Source: Candidatus Fusicatenibacter intestinigallinarum
GTDB taxonomy: Bacteria; Bacillota; Clostridia; Lachnospirales; Lachnospiraceae
Length of the DNA stretch: 64,000 bases
Direction of reading: 5' to 3'
Assembly (NCBI GenBank): GCA_019119555.1
Contig: DWWU01000012.1
Coordinates: 46,964-110,963, forward strand
Shown here: positions 15,637-24,096 of the stretch, piece by piece
Layout: every line of letters begins with the position of its first letter
Position numbering within the stretch: position 1 is the first letter of the stretch
The notes under the pieces: model-generated
What the model was told of the DNA's origin: nothing
Database searches by the model: none
What the model saw: the letters and a program-made list of their open reading frames with translations, nothing else
Program-made: the position numbers and the translations under genes

Positions 15637-18359
15637 TCTTCCAACGTATAGTTTTCTCCGAAGGACGCGGCAAAAAACGCGTCGTAATACCTGCCCATAT
15701 TGCGCACATCCTTCTGATACTGACGCTTCTGATCTCTGTAATTGTTTCTTACCTCTATATCCTCGTCCTGCGCTCTGGACGGCCGCTCAAAGAAACGGTA
15801 TCTCACCGCAGCTTTCCGAAGGCTCCTCGCCGTTTCCGGATTGATCCTGGCCGGCGAAAGTCTGTCCGCCAGGGCCGCCGCCCCTTCGTCCTGACTCCCT
15901 TCCAGGAAACTCAGGAATTTTTCCCAGACTCCGGCGTGGATGCCGTAATAAAGGGAACAGTGTATTTTCTGCAGCCACGCTTCCTTTTTACAGATCTCTT
16001 CCTCCAGGCCGAGCTCATCCACCGGAATTCCAAAGCTTTCAAATTTCCTGAACTGTTCCCGCCGCTCCATCCACTGTTCGGTCAGCAGATGTCTGAGCAT
16101 CAGCTGACCGATCTCAAGAAGGTAAGCCAGCTGCTCCGCCAGCTTCGACAGCAGAGAATAATGAATCTTGCAGTTCCGAAAGATCATTCTCGGATTGTCA
16201 CTGTCCATCCAGCTCATCAGCCCCACCAGAATATGCAGAAGTTTCACCTGTTTTTCGTTTTTCAGGTTCATGTTCTCCAGCCATCTTGGCACGTCGCCTT
16301 TGGCATAGCGGGCCTTCAGATTTTCATATGTGGTCTGAAGATCGACTTCCGCCCTTGCGCTGGTATACATTCCGCCCAGGTACTCTGTCGCATGTCTGGA
16401 GGACAAAAGCCGGTACAGCAGCGTGAGGATATCGATCTCCTGCCAGATTCCCTTGTCCGTCTGCTCTTCGATCGCACGGTAAATCAGATCATAATCCGAG
16501 CTGTCGAGAATGTATCCCTTCATCTGGCTGCCGTACATGGTAAGGCAGTATCGCTTCTCAGTCTCCTTCCGGCTCCTGCCCATAAGTCTCTGCCGGCTGT
16601 ACTGCAGAAGCTTCTTGTCCACCAGAAAGTTCAGAGCATTCCGGACAATTTCGGTCAGACCTTCCTCCTCGTACCCGTCCGGCCGGGGCAGAGTCTGTAT
16701 CATCTCCTGAATTTCTTCTCTGCTGAGTTTCGAGGATTCATCCGTAAAAAGATTCAGAATGAACATCGGTCCCGCTGTGTTTGCCGCCTGAAAAAACAGG
16801 CTGTACAGCCGCGGCGGAGTGTCCGCGCTTCTGAGCAGCTCGTTCCATACCGTTTTCTGATCTTTTTTGACCAATGTGTATACATATCCTTTGCTGTTGC
16901 TCTTCTGTCTGCTTCTGGAATACCGTCCGGCGCGTCCGATATAATTCTGGTATTCATTCTGGGTCAGATAACGCATTTCCTGCCCGGTCTGTTTGGTGAG
17001 ATCCGCGATAATGACCACATCCACATTGCTGTTCACGCCAAAGGCCAGAGTTTCTGTGCTGCAGACAATTTTCAGCTTTGTGTCCTCCAGCAGATTCCGT
17101 TCAATGTAGGTTCGAAGTTCATTCGGCACCGAGGCGCTGTGAAAGCCTATGCCCGCCTCCAGCGCCTGGTAATAAATATATCTCTCGTCCTCCTTCAGTG
17201 TGCTGTCCTCCAGCACTCCATAGACGTCATCCTCATTGATGTCGCATGCATCCAGAATCCTCTGCCTGCATGTCTCTCCGTCTGCGGGGCACGGAAGTTC
17301 CTCCCGAAGCATCAGGTACAAGTCCCTGCACAGCCGGCGAACCTCTTCCCGGTTGTTCCAGAAGATCAGGATCTGCCGGTTTTCCTTCAGATGATACCGG
17401 CACACTTCAGACAGAACATACATGGAAATACTCTTACAGTTTGGCGGAAGAATCACAACAGGACTTCTGCATGTATCGGAAAGGTATGGGCAGAAAACTT
17501 CTCCACTGTTCTTCTGCTTCAGATCAATGACATCGCACAGGGTATTTTCCACCGGATAGAATTCACAGCCGATGGTGGGCTTCTCATAGTCGCTCAGCAA
17601 TTTCTCATACCGGGTCTGACTCAGCAAACGGCAGCGGGTGACGCAGGGATCTGCTCCTTCTGTCCCGTGAATTCCCCAGCCCTTGTAATATAATATGGTA
17701 TTTTTGGAAAGTTCCACCGGACGCCCGTCAGCCTTGATCTCTGTAAATCCGTATTTACTGATATAAGCCTCCCAGTTGTAAAACGGCGTCCCAAGCATAA
17801 GAATCCGTGGTTTCCCCGACCGGAGCCGCCGGCTGTGCGCCCATGCCAGAATAAAATCAATGCGGATGCCCCGGGAATTGTCGTTCAGAAGCCCGGCCTC
17901 ATCGATGACCAGAAAATCGTATCTGGATAAAAAAGCCGAATCTCTGGATGCATATCTGTAAACCTTTTCTGTGATAATAACAGCGATATCCACCTCACCC
18001 CGCTGAATCTCGTCATCATTCTGCCGGTACTCGCCGGTTGACTGTGCGATATCGAGATCTTCCCCCTGAAACAGCCGTTCAATCTCCAGCTTTTTCTGTG
18101 CGGCTAACGCCCGGTAGGGAACCCCAAAGAGCATCTGGGGCGTTCTCTGCTGCTTTTCCAGGGCCTCCTGATACGCAGCATAATACATGAGCATGGGAAT
18201 CAGGGTCTTTCCCGAGGATGTCTCACCAATTATAAAAAGATCCCTGCCGGAATCATACACATCTTCTGACCGGAACGCTGTTTCCTGAAGATCTGTGAAG
18301 GATGGATATCCCAGCTGATTTGCCAGCCGCAGCATTTTATCATAATTTTCCGACATCAT
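15633..18359 (-). CDS. Ski2-like DExH helicase
   Basis: 908 aa. Walker A GETSSGKT (about 45-52), LFGVPYRALAAQKK, motif II VIDEAG, LMLGTPF as motif III, LIFWNNREEVRR and motif VI QNYIGRAGR define a superfamily 2 helicase close to the neighbouring 1,400-aa protein. The C-terminal 350 residues are helical and unassigned. The ATG at 18359 is preceded by AGGAGG. The stop overlaps the next gene by four bases, so translation of the two helicases is probably coupled and they may form a heteromer. The promoter at 18435-18462 serves both. RNA or DNA preference cannot be told. Confidence 0.82.
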   Translation of the reverse strand: MMSENYDKMLRLANQLGYPSFTDLQETAFRSEDVYDSGRDLFIIGETSSGKTLIPMLMYYAAYQEALEKQQRTPQMLFGVPYRALAAQKKLEIERLFQGEDLDIAQSTGEYRQNDDEIQRGEVDIAVIITEKVYRYASRDSAFLSRYDFLVIDEAGLLNDNSRGIRIDFILAWAHSRRLRSGKPRILMLGTPFYNWEAYISKYGFTEIKADGRPVELSKNTILYYKGWGIHGTEGADPCVTRCRLLSQTRYEKLLSDYEKPTIGCEFYPVENTLCDVIDLKQKNSGEVFCPYLSDTCRSPVVILPPNCKSISMYVLSEVCRYHLKENRQILIFWNNREEVRRLCRDLYLMLREELPCPADGETCRQRILDACDINEDDVYGVLEDSTLKEDERYIYYQALEAGIGFHSASVPNELRTYIERNLLEDTKLKIVCSTETLAFGVNSNVDVVIIADLTKQTGQEMRYLTQNEYQNYIGRAGRYSRSRQKSNSKGYVYTLVKKDQKTVWNELLRSADTPPRLYSLFFQAANTAGPMFILNLFTDESSKLSREEIQEMIQTLPRPDGYEEEGLTEIVRNALNFLVDKKLLQYSRQRLMGRSRKETEKRYCLTMYGSQMKGYILDSSDYDLIYRAIEEQTDKGIWQEIDILTLLYRLLSSRHATEYLGGMYTSARAEVDLQTTYENLKARYAKGDVPRWLENMNLKNEKQVKLLHILVGLMSWMDSDNPRMIFRNCKIHYSLLSKLAEQLAYLLEIGQLMLRHLLTEQWMERREQFRKFESFGIPVDELGLEEEICKKEAWLQKIHCSLYYGIHAGVWEKFLSFLEGSQDEGAAALADRLSPARINPETARSLRKAAVRYRFFERPSRAQDEDIEVRNNYRDQKRQYQKDVRNMGRYYDAFFAASFGENYTLEE

Positions 18360-18404
18360 CTGTCCTCCTCTTTCGTACGTACGGCCTTTCCGTCCTTTTC
18401 TCCT

Positions 18405-18431
18405 GTAACAGTTCAGCCAGCTGAATATAAC
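18405..18431. repeat. REP-like palindrome with one decayed arm
   Basis: GTAACAGTTCAGC is intact on the left; the right arm reads GCTGAATATAAC. It lies in the leader of the helicase operon. Confidence 0.6.
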
Positions 18432-18434
18432 TAC

Positions 18435-18462
18435 ATTTTATAATATCAGCTTTTCATGTCAA
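18435..18462 (-). promoter_or_regulatory. Promoter of the helicase pair
   Basis: On the minus strand: -35 TTGACA (18457-18462), a 16-base spacer, and -10 TAAAAT (18435-18440). The perfect -35 overlaps the PP2C stop codon, so the helicases can be transcribed independently of the genes upstream. Confidence 0.62.
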
Positions 18463-19140
18463 GTTTTTTCTCCTCAGCTGTATATAACTCTGATCATCCT
18501 CCTTCTTTGCAAGATTTTCTGTTCCGTCAAGAATCTCCCAGATCGTCTGTTCCGTAAACATTCTCCCCACCGGATAATCATACACTCCGTCCGAACACAG
18601 CACCAGCCGGTCAAACTCTGCCAGCGACCCGCTCTTTACCCGGGTTCGTTCCATCAGATTCTCTGAAATTGTGAGAAACGTCTCATTCACTTTTCTGTTC
18701 ACAGGATACGACAAGACACAGCTCTGCTGTCCGTTTTTTCCGACAATAATGCCGTCTCCCAGATGGATCATCAGATATTCCTCCCGCACATGATTTACTG
18801 CCACTCCCATCAGTGTGGAAGCGAAAGCCTCGGCCGGAAGATGGTAGGTATCCATGTATTTGCTGATGATACGTACGACTCCCTGCATCAGCCGCCGGAT
18901 GACGTCTTCCCGGCAAATGCGTCCGGCACGCCCGTTTTCCACAAACTCCAGAAGAATCTCTGCGGCGAATTCCACAACTTCCTTCACACAGAGTGTGTTG
19001 AGGTCGCTGTTTCCGGTTCCGTCCGCGAGAACCACCGACTGACAGTGATTTCTCTCCTGATGAAAAATCTGGTCCTGACACAACATTCCGTGAAGTTCAT
19101 GGTATGTTCCTGTTATTTTCTGCAACGTAATTTCCCACAC
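18454..19140 (-). CDS. PP2C-family serine/threonine phosphatase
   Basis: 228 aa from a GTG at 19140 with AGGAGGAAGG upstream. PP2C metal-binding motifs are in order: VLADGTG (Asp40-Gly41), IHLGDG (125-130), LCSDGVYDY (181-189) and KKEDDQSY (213-219), with Asp in the last motif. It is a compact cytoplasmic phosphatase that uses Mn or Mg. A protein kinase gene lies at 24.6 kb in the same orientation, so a kinase/phosphatase pair controlling this island is likely. Apparent shortening relative to typical 240-260-aa PP2Cs comes from compact loops, not loss of a motif. Confidence 0.85.
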   Translation of the reverse strand: MWEITLQKITGTYHELHGMLCQDQIFHQERNHCQSVVLADGTGNSDLNTLCVKEVVEFAAEILLEFVENGRAGRICREDVIRRLMQGVVRIISKYMDTYHLPAEAFASTLMGVAVNHVREEYLMIHLGDGIIVGKNGQQSCVLSYPVNRKVNETFLTISENLMERTRVKSGSLAEFDRLVLCSDGVYDYPVGRMFTEQTIWEILDGTENLAKKEDDQSYIQLRRKNLT

Positions 19141-19173
19141 TGCAAGTCCTTCCTCCTGCTTTCAAAAATTTAC

Positions 19174-19201
19174 GTAACAGTTCATCCAGCTGAACTGTTA
19201 C
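19174..19201. repeat. REP-like palindrome, short form
   Basis: GTAACAGTTCA and TGAACTGTTAC perfect arms around TCCAGC, flanked by AAATTTA-like AT-rich edges. It ends just before the stop codon of the 133-aa gene. Confidence 0.85.
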
Positions 19202-19205
19202 AAAT

Positions 19206-19607
19206 TTACCTGGCGCAGATGCTGTCTATAAATACGAGATAGCATCCGAAATCTCCGATTGTCTTTCTGTAATACGGGTCATCCTCCTCATACCCGAGTC
19301 TGTCCCTCCACTCTGCCTTCTTTCCCTGCATTCGAAGATACCGTGCCAGCATATTAAAATGAATGATCACAGAATCATGTGCAGATGTCCTCAGAGAATC
19401 CTGCTTCATCTTTTCCTCACGGGTCATCCGGAGCCATCGGGAACGTATGGCCGCATAGGCAGCCGCCGACTCCATAAGCTCCCCATACAGCTCCAGCGCA
19501 TCCGGATCTCCGTCCGTTTCTTCTGCGATTTCCCTGTGCAGTTCCCGCATCTGCTCAAATGTCAGGGTTTTGGGCTCCCTCAGATATTCTTCATACGTAT
19601 TGCGCAT
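19206..19607 (-). CDS. Uncharacterised 133-aa helical protein
   Basis: The start at 19607 is chosen because AGGAAAGG lies nine bases before that ATG; upstream in-frame starts have no spacing. It begins MRNTYEEYLREPKTLTFEQM and is mostly charged helix, with EIAEETDGDPDALELYGELM suggesting a short coiled or tetratricopeptide-like hairpin. The C-terminal 40 residues (YRKTIGDFGCYLVFIDSICAR) are more hydrophobic. No signal peptide or known motif. It sits between a small membrane protein and the PP2C, probably co-transcribed. Confidence 0.65.
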   Translation of the reverse strand: MRNTYEEYLREPKTLTFEQMRELHREIAEETDGDPDALELYGELMESAAAYAAIRSRWLRMTREEKMKQDSLRTSAHDSVIIHFNMLARYLRMQGKKAEWRDRLGYEEDDPYYRKTIGDFGCYLVFIDSICAR

Positions 19608-19687
19608 TCTTACCATCCTTTCCTGACTACAATGCATACGGCACCAGCAAAGACTTTATGGTTTCCGTATTGCCCTGAAATTTATCC

Positions 19688-19715
19688 GTAACTGTTCCTT
19701 CTTCTGAACTATTGC
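19688..19715. repeat. REP-like palindrome, degenerate short form
   Basis: GTAACTGTTC and GAACTATTGC arms around CTTCTTCT, between the 133-aa gene and the small membrane protein. Confidence 0.5.
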
Positions 19716-19745
19716 ATCCATGATACAATTTCCGGTCCAGCCATG

Positions 19746-19976
19746 TCAACGGCCGGAGGGAAAGAATACCGAACGCACCAGGGAAAACAATACATATATG
19801 ATCAGCACCAACGGCAGAACAGCGTTGATCCACGCCCACACTCCTTCATGCAGAACAGATGCGATAAACTCACGGTATTTCACACAGCTGATGACTGTAA
19901 GAATTCCAAACGTTACCGCCCATCCGATCAGAAATCTTTTTATAATATCCCAGGCGGTCAAAAATGAATTACCCAT
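19746..19976 (-). CDS. Small two-helix membrane protein (76 aa)
   Basis: Begins MGNSFLTAWDIIKRFLIGWAV at the ATG at 19976, which has AAGGAGGAAGG before it; a longer frame starting 12 codons upstream lacks a site. Two hydrophobic segments (about residues 12-32 and 50-70) should form a helical hairpin. No known family. A second small membrane protein lies 42 bases upstream. They may be the membrane part of the HerA-like ATPase system encoded just before them. Confidence 0.7.
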   Translation of the reverse strand: MGNSFLTAWDIIKRFLIGWAVTFGILTVISCVKYREFIASVLHEGVWAWINAVLPLVLIIYVLFSLVRSVFFPSGR

Positions 19977-20018
19977 ACCTTCCTCCTTTTCATGCGCTTG
20001 CTGAGCCGTCAATGTATG

Positions 20019-20288
20019 TCAAAACCATCTCCGTCTTCTCCATCTGGTTCTTCCGACCCACACTGCGATCACAACAAGGAGCACCAGAAGCGGAAATCCC
20101 ATTGTCAGCAGATTCGCAACGCAGATTGCAATTCTCGCCAGCAGCGCATTAAAATTTGCGATGATATAAATTGCTCCCAGCAAAGATATCACGCTCAGCA
20201 CGATAGTCAGAATCTGCGTACCGGTAAATTCCGGCCTCCCGGTTCCACGATAGCCGTCTGGCTCAAACATATTATGAATTCTTCTCAT
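20019..20288 (-). CDS. Small two-helix membrane protein (89 aa)
   Basis: Starts MRRIHNMFEPDGYRGTGRPE at the ATG at 20288, preceded by GGAAAGGAG. The open frame continues 105 codons further upstream without a ribosome binding site, through a repeated DNA element, so that extension is rejected. Two strongly hydrophobic helices (about 27-47 and 60-80) are followed by a very basic tail, RTRWRRRRWF, which should stay in the cytoplasm. Hydrophobic small-subunit proteins like this occur with secretion ATPases (compare VirB2/TrbC topology), though no family match is claimed. Confidence 0.72.
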   Translation of the reverse strand: MRRIHNMFEPDGYRGTGRPEFTGTQILTIVLSVISLLGAIYIIANFNALLARIAICVANLLTMGFPLLVLLVVIAVWVGRTRWRRRRWF

Positions 20289-20355
20289 TTCAATCGTCTC
20301 CTTTCCTGTCAGTATACGGAGCAGCTCTGCAAAAGCCTGAACTGCCTGCGCAATG

Positions 20356-20405
20356 TTATTCCCGCAAACAACGAGCCAGGCGAACATGCCTGCATGTCCG
20401 TTTGG
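20356..20405. repeat. Dispersed 50-bp repeat, copy 1
   Basis: TTATTCCCGC, AACAACGAGCCAGGCG, ACATGC and TGCATGTCC recur in opposite orientation at 24478-24528 with about five differences. It contains an internal ACATGC/GCATGT palindrome. It is intergenic. Confidence 0.7.
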
Positions 20406-20473
20406 CGGTGCTGTGTACCGGCGGCACACGGTTAACACCGATCGAACGAAGTGCAGACTTGCCCGGATTTTAA

Positions 20474-21739
20474 CTAATAACCGGATCGGACAGCAGCCGG
20501 ATACTGGTTTCCGCAGGCTTCCGGCAGGAATTTTCTGACGGGAACTGTATAAATCATAGATTTTCCCATGATCTTTATTGCCATTTTCTCTCCGGTTCTG
20601 CAAAGCATACGCCGCGTCTCATATAAATCCTCGCATCGGATTCTCAGCCGTTCTTCCGTCGCAATCGCCCAATGCTCTTCTCTGCGAAAGGAAAACAAGA
20701 GCACCGGCGGATGGCCGACGGCCAGTGTCGGATAGTGATACGGATAAGTGCCGAATATTTCTCTTGAAAGCGTCTCAGTCACCTCAGGGTTTTCATGGAG
20801 GAACAGACAGATATTTCCGAAATTCAGCGAAGTGTCCCAGAGCATTTCCTTTACATTTTCACTGACCGCAATCAGCTCCACCCTTCCCTGCCGTTTCCAT
20901 CTGAAAAGTTCCACCAGCAGCTCGTCGGAATCGTCGCAAAACGCAACCTCGTTCAGGATCACTCTCAGCTTCGGAACCCGTTTCAGCGTGGAAAAAATTT
21001 CTTCTCTCAAATATGCATTCATGAGGCTCTGGTGATTGCTGATCTGATAAACAGCCATCACAGAAAGATTTCCCATGCTCCCGCTCTGCAGATTATATTT
21101 CGTCTCGCTGTCCGACACCGCGATTCCCTCCAGCGTCTCCTCCAGAAGCTCTATGATCCTTCTGAACATCACTCCCGCCTGATAATTTCCGGCAACACTG
21201 TTTGCAGTCACGCCGGGCAATCCCATACGTATGGCGAGGGATACGATAAAATCGTCGTCATGTTCCAGCAGCGCATGGATTGCCGGGAGGCTGGCCGGAT
21301 ATCTGGAAGCCGCAGCAGTAATCGCCGCCTCCGCATACGGCAGAATATCGTCGAATCTTGCACCATACCCGGCCTCCTCCCCGGCCCTCCGAAACAGCTG
21401 CAGAATCTGTTTTCGCGACAGCCCATACATCGGATGATAATTCCGGGAAGCCGGAGAGGAAATCATGGTTCCCGGCAGGCTGCCCTCTTCCCTGAGCTCC
21501 TGCAGATATCCGAGAATCTCCGGTCGACCAGTGAGTACTACAGTCGGCATATCGTTTCTTGCCGCATATTCGCATATGAGATCTCCCACCAGAGTTATCT
21601 CCCCTGCCGGAAGGCCGGAAATCATCAGCGGACCCCTGATTTCATGAAAAAATGTCCGGTCATCCACGGAAGCCATACAGACTCTGCGGACCATATTGGC
21701 CCTGTCGCATTCCCTTGCAACAATTTCTCTGTTTCCCAT
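20474..21739 (-). CDS. Degenerate HerA/VirD4-like ATPase-fold protein
   Basis: 421 aa from the ATG at 21739 with GAGGAG nine bases upstream; a TTG seven codons earlier is less likely. The layout parallels the Walker-bearing ATPase gene directly upstream: PTVVLTGRPEILGYLQEL corresponds to its IIILDTKGDY strand, and RVILNEVAFCDDSDELLVEL followed by RQGRVELIAVSEN corresponds to its Walker B and sensor segment. No Walker A is present (LPAGEITLVGDL at that place), so ATP hydrolysis is unlikely. I infer a non-catalytic partner in a mixed ring. The relationship rests on motif order and needs a profile search. Confidence 0.55.
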   Translation of the reverse strand: MGNREIVARECDRANMVRRVCMASVDDRTFFHEIRGPLMISGLPAGEITLVGDLICEYAARNDMPTVVLTGRPEILGYLQELREEGSLPGTMISSPASRNYHPMYGLSRKQILQLFRRAGEEAGYGARFDDILPYAEAAITAAASRYPASLPAIHALLEHDDDFIVSLAIRMGLPGVTANSVAGNYQAGVMFRRIIELLEETLEGIAVSDSETKYNLQSGSMGNLSVMAVYQISNHQSLMNAYLREEIFSTLKRVPKLRVILNEVAFCDDSDELLVELFRWKRQGRVELIAVSENVKEMLWDTSLNFGNICLFLHENPEVTETLSREIFGTYPYHYPTLAVGHPPVLLFSFRREEHWAIATEERLRIRCEDLYETRRMLCRTGEKMAIKIMGKSMIYTVPVRKFLPEACGNQYPAAVRSGY

Positions 21740-21804
21740 CTTTACCGTCTCCTCTTTCAAAATCTGTTACAACATCCAGCCATTGGAAATTCCTTTGCAG
21801 CCAT

Positions 21805-23208
21805 TCACTGATAAAGCGGAAGCTTAAAAAGAAACGGCTTCCTGTCCGCCAAAGTCACCACCGCCTGTCCTTTCTCCAGAGCCATCAGATCCCACTCTTC
21901 TACCGCGTGTCCGCTTCTCTGTATAGAAAGATCCTTCAATCCCGCCCGAAAAGACAGATTCTGATAATTTTCTCCCAGGCGGTCCACCATGAAACGGCGT
22001 GTTTCGTGATCTGTAATCTTAAACGCGAAAATATTCTGGAAGCCGGCCAGAATATTTTTGGCTCCCGCCTCCCCGTAAATATTTTCTATTGCGCTGATAT
22101 TCTGAAGCCCCGCCATCAGCTTCAGTCCCTGTGTGCGCCCGAAGGAAAGCGCAAGCCCGGCATACTTCAGTTCTGAAAGAAGAGCCCATTCGTCCAGCAG
22201 AAGATATACGTTCTTTCTCTGTCCGCCGCGGCCTCCCAGACCGTACTTCATACCCTGATCGCAGAGAAGTCCGTACATCGGCGCAAGCGTATTTCCCCGG
22301 ATCAGATCGTATTCGATAAACACAACCTTCGTCTGCCTGCCGGTGACAATTTCCCGCATGGAAAACTCTCTCTCCGGACAGGACTGTGCAAACGGGCCGA
22401 TAAAAATCTTTCGGAACACAGCGCCGATATAAGACAGCACGCCCTGGGTCTGATTCCCCTTACCTTTAATGTAACTGATGCAGCTTCTCTGGTCTTTCAT
22501 ATATTCCAGTTCAAGAATCCTGATCAGATCTTCTGTCTCCGCACTCTGCAGATAGTCTACCAGCTGCCGGTTGTTAAGCATCGAAGGACGATCTCTCCAG
22601 TATGTACGCATAAAGTAAATCATGACAGCGGCTGATATCTGTTCCGCCATCGCCGGAAATACCGGCTGCGTCTCACTTTTCATCTGCTGAAACAGATGCT
22701 CCGTCATTTCCAGCGCGTCCACATCACAGTCGCGCCCCGTGTACACCAGCCTTCCGTCATTCCCCCGCGGCATGATCTCCGCAAAGATATTATGGTACGC
22801 CGTCACACTCTGATAACAGGATCCGCTGCCGACGACAACCCGGTTTTCCGCCGGGATTCTGCTGCCGAACTCTGCAAAATAGTCTCCTTTCGTGTCGAGA
22901 ATAATAATGACATCTCCGGGAGCTATCGTTGCCAGCAGCCGGGCAAGTATCATGCGGAACAGATTTGTTTTTCCGCCGCCTGGCGCAGCCAGCGCCAGAA
23001 GCCCTAACGACAGGCTGTCCTTGTTCAGACCGATCCGCATCCCCGAATCCGGATCCTCGAAAACCACGAACGGTGCGTGCGTTCTGTCTGAGGTCTCCGT
23101 CGGCACCGGATTTTCTCCGATATTCTGACCGAAAACCGCTCTCACATGCACCGGGCCTTCCCTGTCTTCATCTCCGATCCGGGGTGTGCTCTTTCCATAA
23201 TTGTACAT
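21805..23208 (-). CDS. HerA/VirD4-type P-loop ATPase
   Basis: 467 aa. Walker A APGGGKT (75-81), the following strand VIIILDTKGDYFAEFG, Walker B VYLLLDEWALL and the arginine-rich GRTQGLKLMAGLQNISAIENIYG segment are those of the FtsK/HerA/VirD4 coupling-ATPase group. No N-terminal membrane helices are present, unlike canonical VirD4. Such ATPases pump DNA or proteins. It is downstream of two small acidic-tailed proteins and upstream of a degenerate paralogue and two tiny membrane proteins, which points to a compact export or translocation unit. The ATG at 23208 is preceded by AAAAGGAG. Confidence 0.8.
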   Translation of the reverse strand: MYNYGKSTPRIGDEDREGPVHVRAVFGQNIGENPVPTETSDRTHAPFVVFEDPDSGMRIGLNKDSLSLGLLALAAPGGGKTNLFRMILARLLATIAPGDVIIILDTKGDYFAEFGSRIPAENRVVVGSGSCYQSVTAYHNIFAEIMPRGNDGRLVYTGRDCDVDALEMTEHLFQQMKSETQPVFPAMAEQISAAVMIYFMRTYWRDRPSMLNNRQLVDYLQSAETEDLIRILELEYMKDQRSCISYIKGKGNQTQGVLSYIGAVFRKIFIGPFAQSCPEREFSMREIVTGRQTKVVFIEYDLIRGNTLAPMYGLLCDQGMKYGLGGRGGQRKNVYLLLDEWALLSELKYAGLALSFGRTQGLKLMAGLQNISAIENIYGEAGAKNILAGFQNIFAFKITDHETRRFMVDRLGENYQNLSFRAGLKDLSIQRSGHAVEEWDLMALEKGQAVVTLADRKPFLFKLPLYQ

Positions 23209-23224
23209 ACCGTCTTATCTCCTT

Positions 23225-23608
23225 TTATATATCCATTCCATCCTCGCAGTCTTCGCCGTCGTCCAGATTCCTTCCAGAATCCATGTCATCTTCCATCGAA
23301 TCCTCCACAGAATCTGACATACCGGTTGCCGGGGCAGAACCGATATTTTCCTCCGTCCCCGTCGCATCCTGTCCTAAAGACGGATGGTTATTGGCGGTGA
23401 CCACGTTGGCCCCATGATAACCACTTTGACAGTTTTCCGGGTCATACCAGAAATGCTCATGGGTATGATCTGCATGATGCACATAAACATTATGGTTGCC
23501 CGACCCGAACGATGTGTTGATGCGTTTCCCATTTTCTTCCGCGATTTCCAGGTCCGACTTATAACCGCTGGCTCTGTGAAAACCGCCTGGTGTATGATCT
23601 TTTGACAT
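23225..23608 (-). CDS. Small His-rich protein with duplicated acidic tail (127 aa)
   Basis: Begins MSKDHTPGGFHRASGYKSD, has a His-rich middle (NVYVHHADHTHEHFWYD) that could bind metal, then a disordered acidic C-terminus ending DDGEDCEDGMDI. That tail is nearly the same, in DNA and protein, as the tail of the neighbouring 100-aa protein. No signal peptide or membrane segment. Its ATG at 23608 follows AAAAGGAG. Gene order suggests it is a substrate or accessory factor of the HerA-like ATPase 16 bases downstream. Function unknown. Confidence 0.68.
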   Translation of the reverse strand: MSKDHTPGGFHRASGYKSDLEIAEENGKRINTSFGSGNHNVYVHHADHTHEHFWYDPENCQSGYHGANVVTANNHPSLGQDATGTEENIGSAPATGMSDSVEDSMEDDMDSGRNLDDGEDCEDGMDI

Positions 23609-23623
23609 ATATGTTCTCTCCTT

Positions 23624-23926
23624 TTACATGTCCATTCCATCCTCGCAGCCTTCGCCGCCTTCCAGATCTTCGCCAGAATCAATACCGTCTTCCACGCCGG
23701 TTCCGTTGCCTGACGTTATCTCTCCTTCCGTCCCGATTTCGGTCTGCGCAGCCTGAAATTCATCCACGGCATTGAGATAATTTTCAGCCATTTGCGCGGT
23801 AGAACTGACCGCCTCCTCTCTGCTCATTGACGGATCATTCATCGCATGCACATAATATGCATTCACACTGTCTCTGAGACTCTGATTATATTCTTCCAGA
23901 CTTACCGGTTTTGGATCAAAAGCCAT
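23624..23926 (-). CDS. Small helical protein with duplicated acidic tail (100 aa)
   Basis: Starts MAFDPKPVSLEEYNQSLRD after GAGGAG. Residues 8-62 look like two helices (VNAYYVHAMN, then SREEAVSSTAQMAENYLNAVDEF broken by no proline), followed by a Gly/Glu-rich linker and the tail GGEGCEDGMDM. The size and helical hairpin recall small secreted substrates of ATPase-driven export systems, but no WXG motif is present. First of two tandem genes sharing the tail. Family unknown. Confidence 0.66.
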   Translation of the reverse strand: MAFDPKPVSLEEYNQSLRDSVNAYYVHAMNDPSMSREEAVSSTAQMAENYLNAVDEFQAAQTEIGTEGEITSGNGTGVEDGIDSGEDLEGGEGCEDGMDM

Positions 23927-23979
23927 CTGACATTCTCCTCTCTTTTTTCTCCCGCTGATACTGGTACGGAGTATCGCAC

Positions 23980-24041
23980 CAGTACATCAGAAAATAAATA
24001 CCCTGCGTCATCTGGCCAGATATTTATTTTCTGATGTACTG
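23980..24041. repeat. Perfect 21-bp inverted repeat with 20-bp spacer
   Basis: The arms begin CAGTACATCAGA and end in ATAAATA, with a spacer reading CCCTGCGTCATC and onward. It lies upstream of the 100-aa gene. The motif AGTACATCAGA also starts the hairpin element near 43467, which suggests a common origin. Confidence 0.8.
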
Positions 24042-24060
24042 ACTGCTGCTGCAGAACATT

Positions 24061-24082
24061 GCCGTTCAGCCAGCTGAACGGC
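24061..24082. repeat. REP-like palindrome, short form
   Basis: Perfect arms GCCGTTCAGC and GCTGAACGGC around CA, just after the 74-aa gene stop. Confidence 0.8.
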
Positions 24083-24096
24083 AGCCCTGGAACAAC

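Noticed and set aside
14464..15651. 395-codon open frame on the + strand
   Set aside because: Antisense to the helicase-TIR gene; no protein features.
15363..17693. 776-codon open frame on the + strand
   Set aside because: Antisense shadow of the two helicase genes; no motif and no ribosome binding site.
20289..20603. N-terminal extension of the 89-aa membrane protein
   Set aside because: The extension lacks a ribosome binding site, crosses the dispersed 50-bp repeat and overlaps the previous gene. The ATG at 20288 has a strong site.
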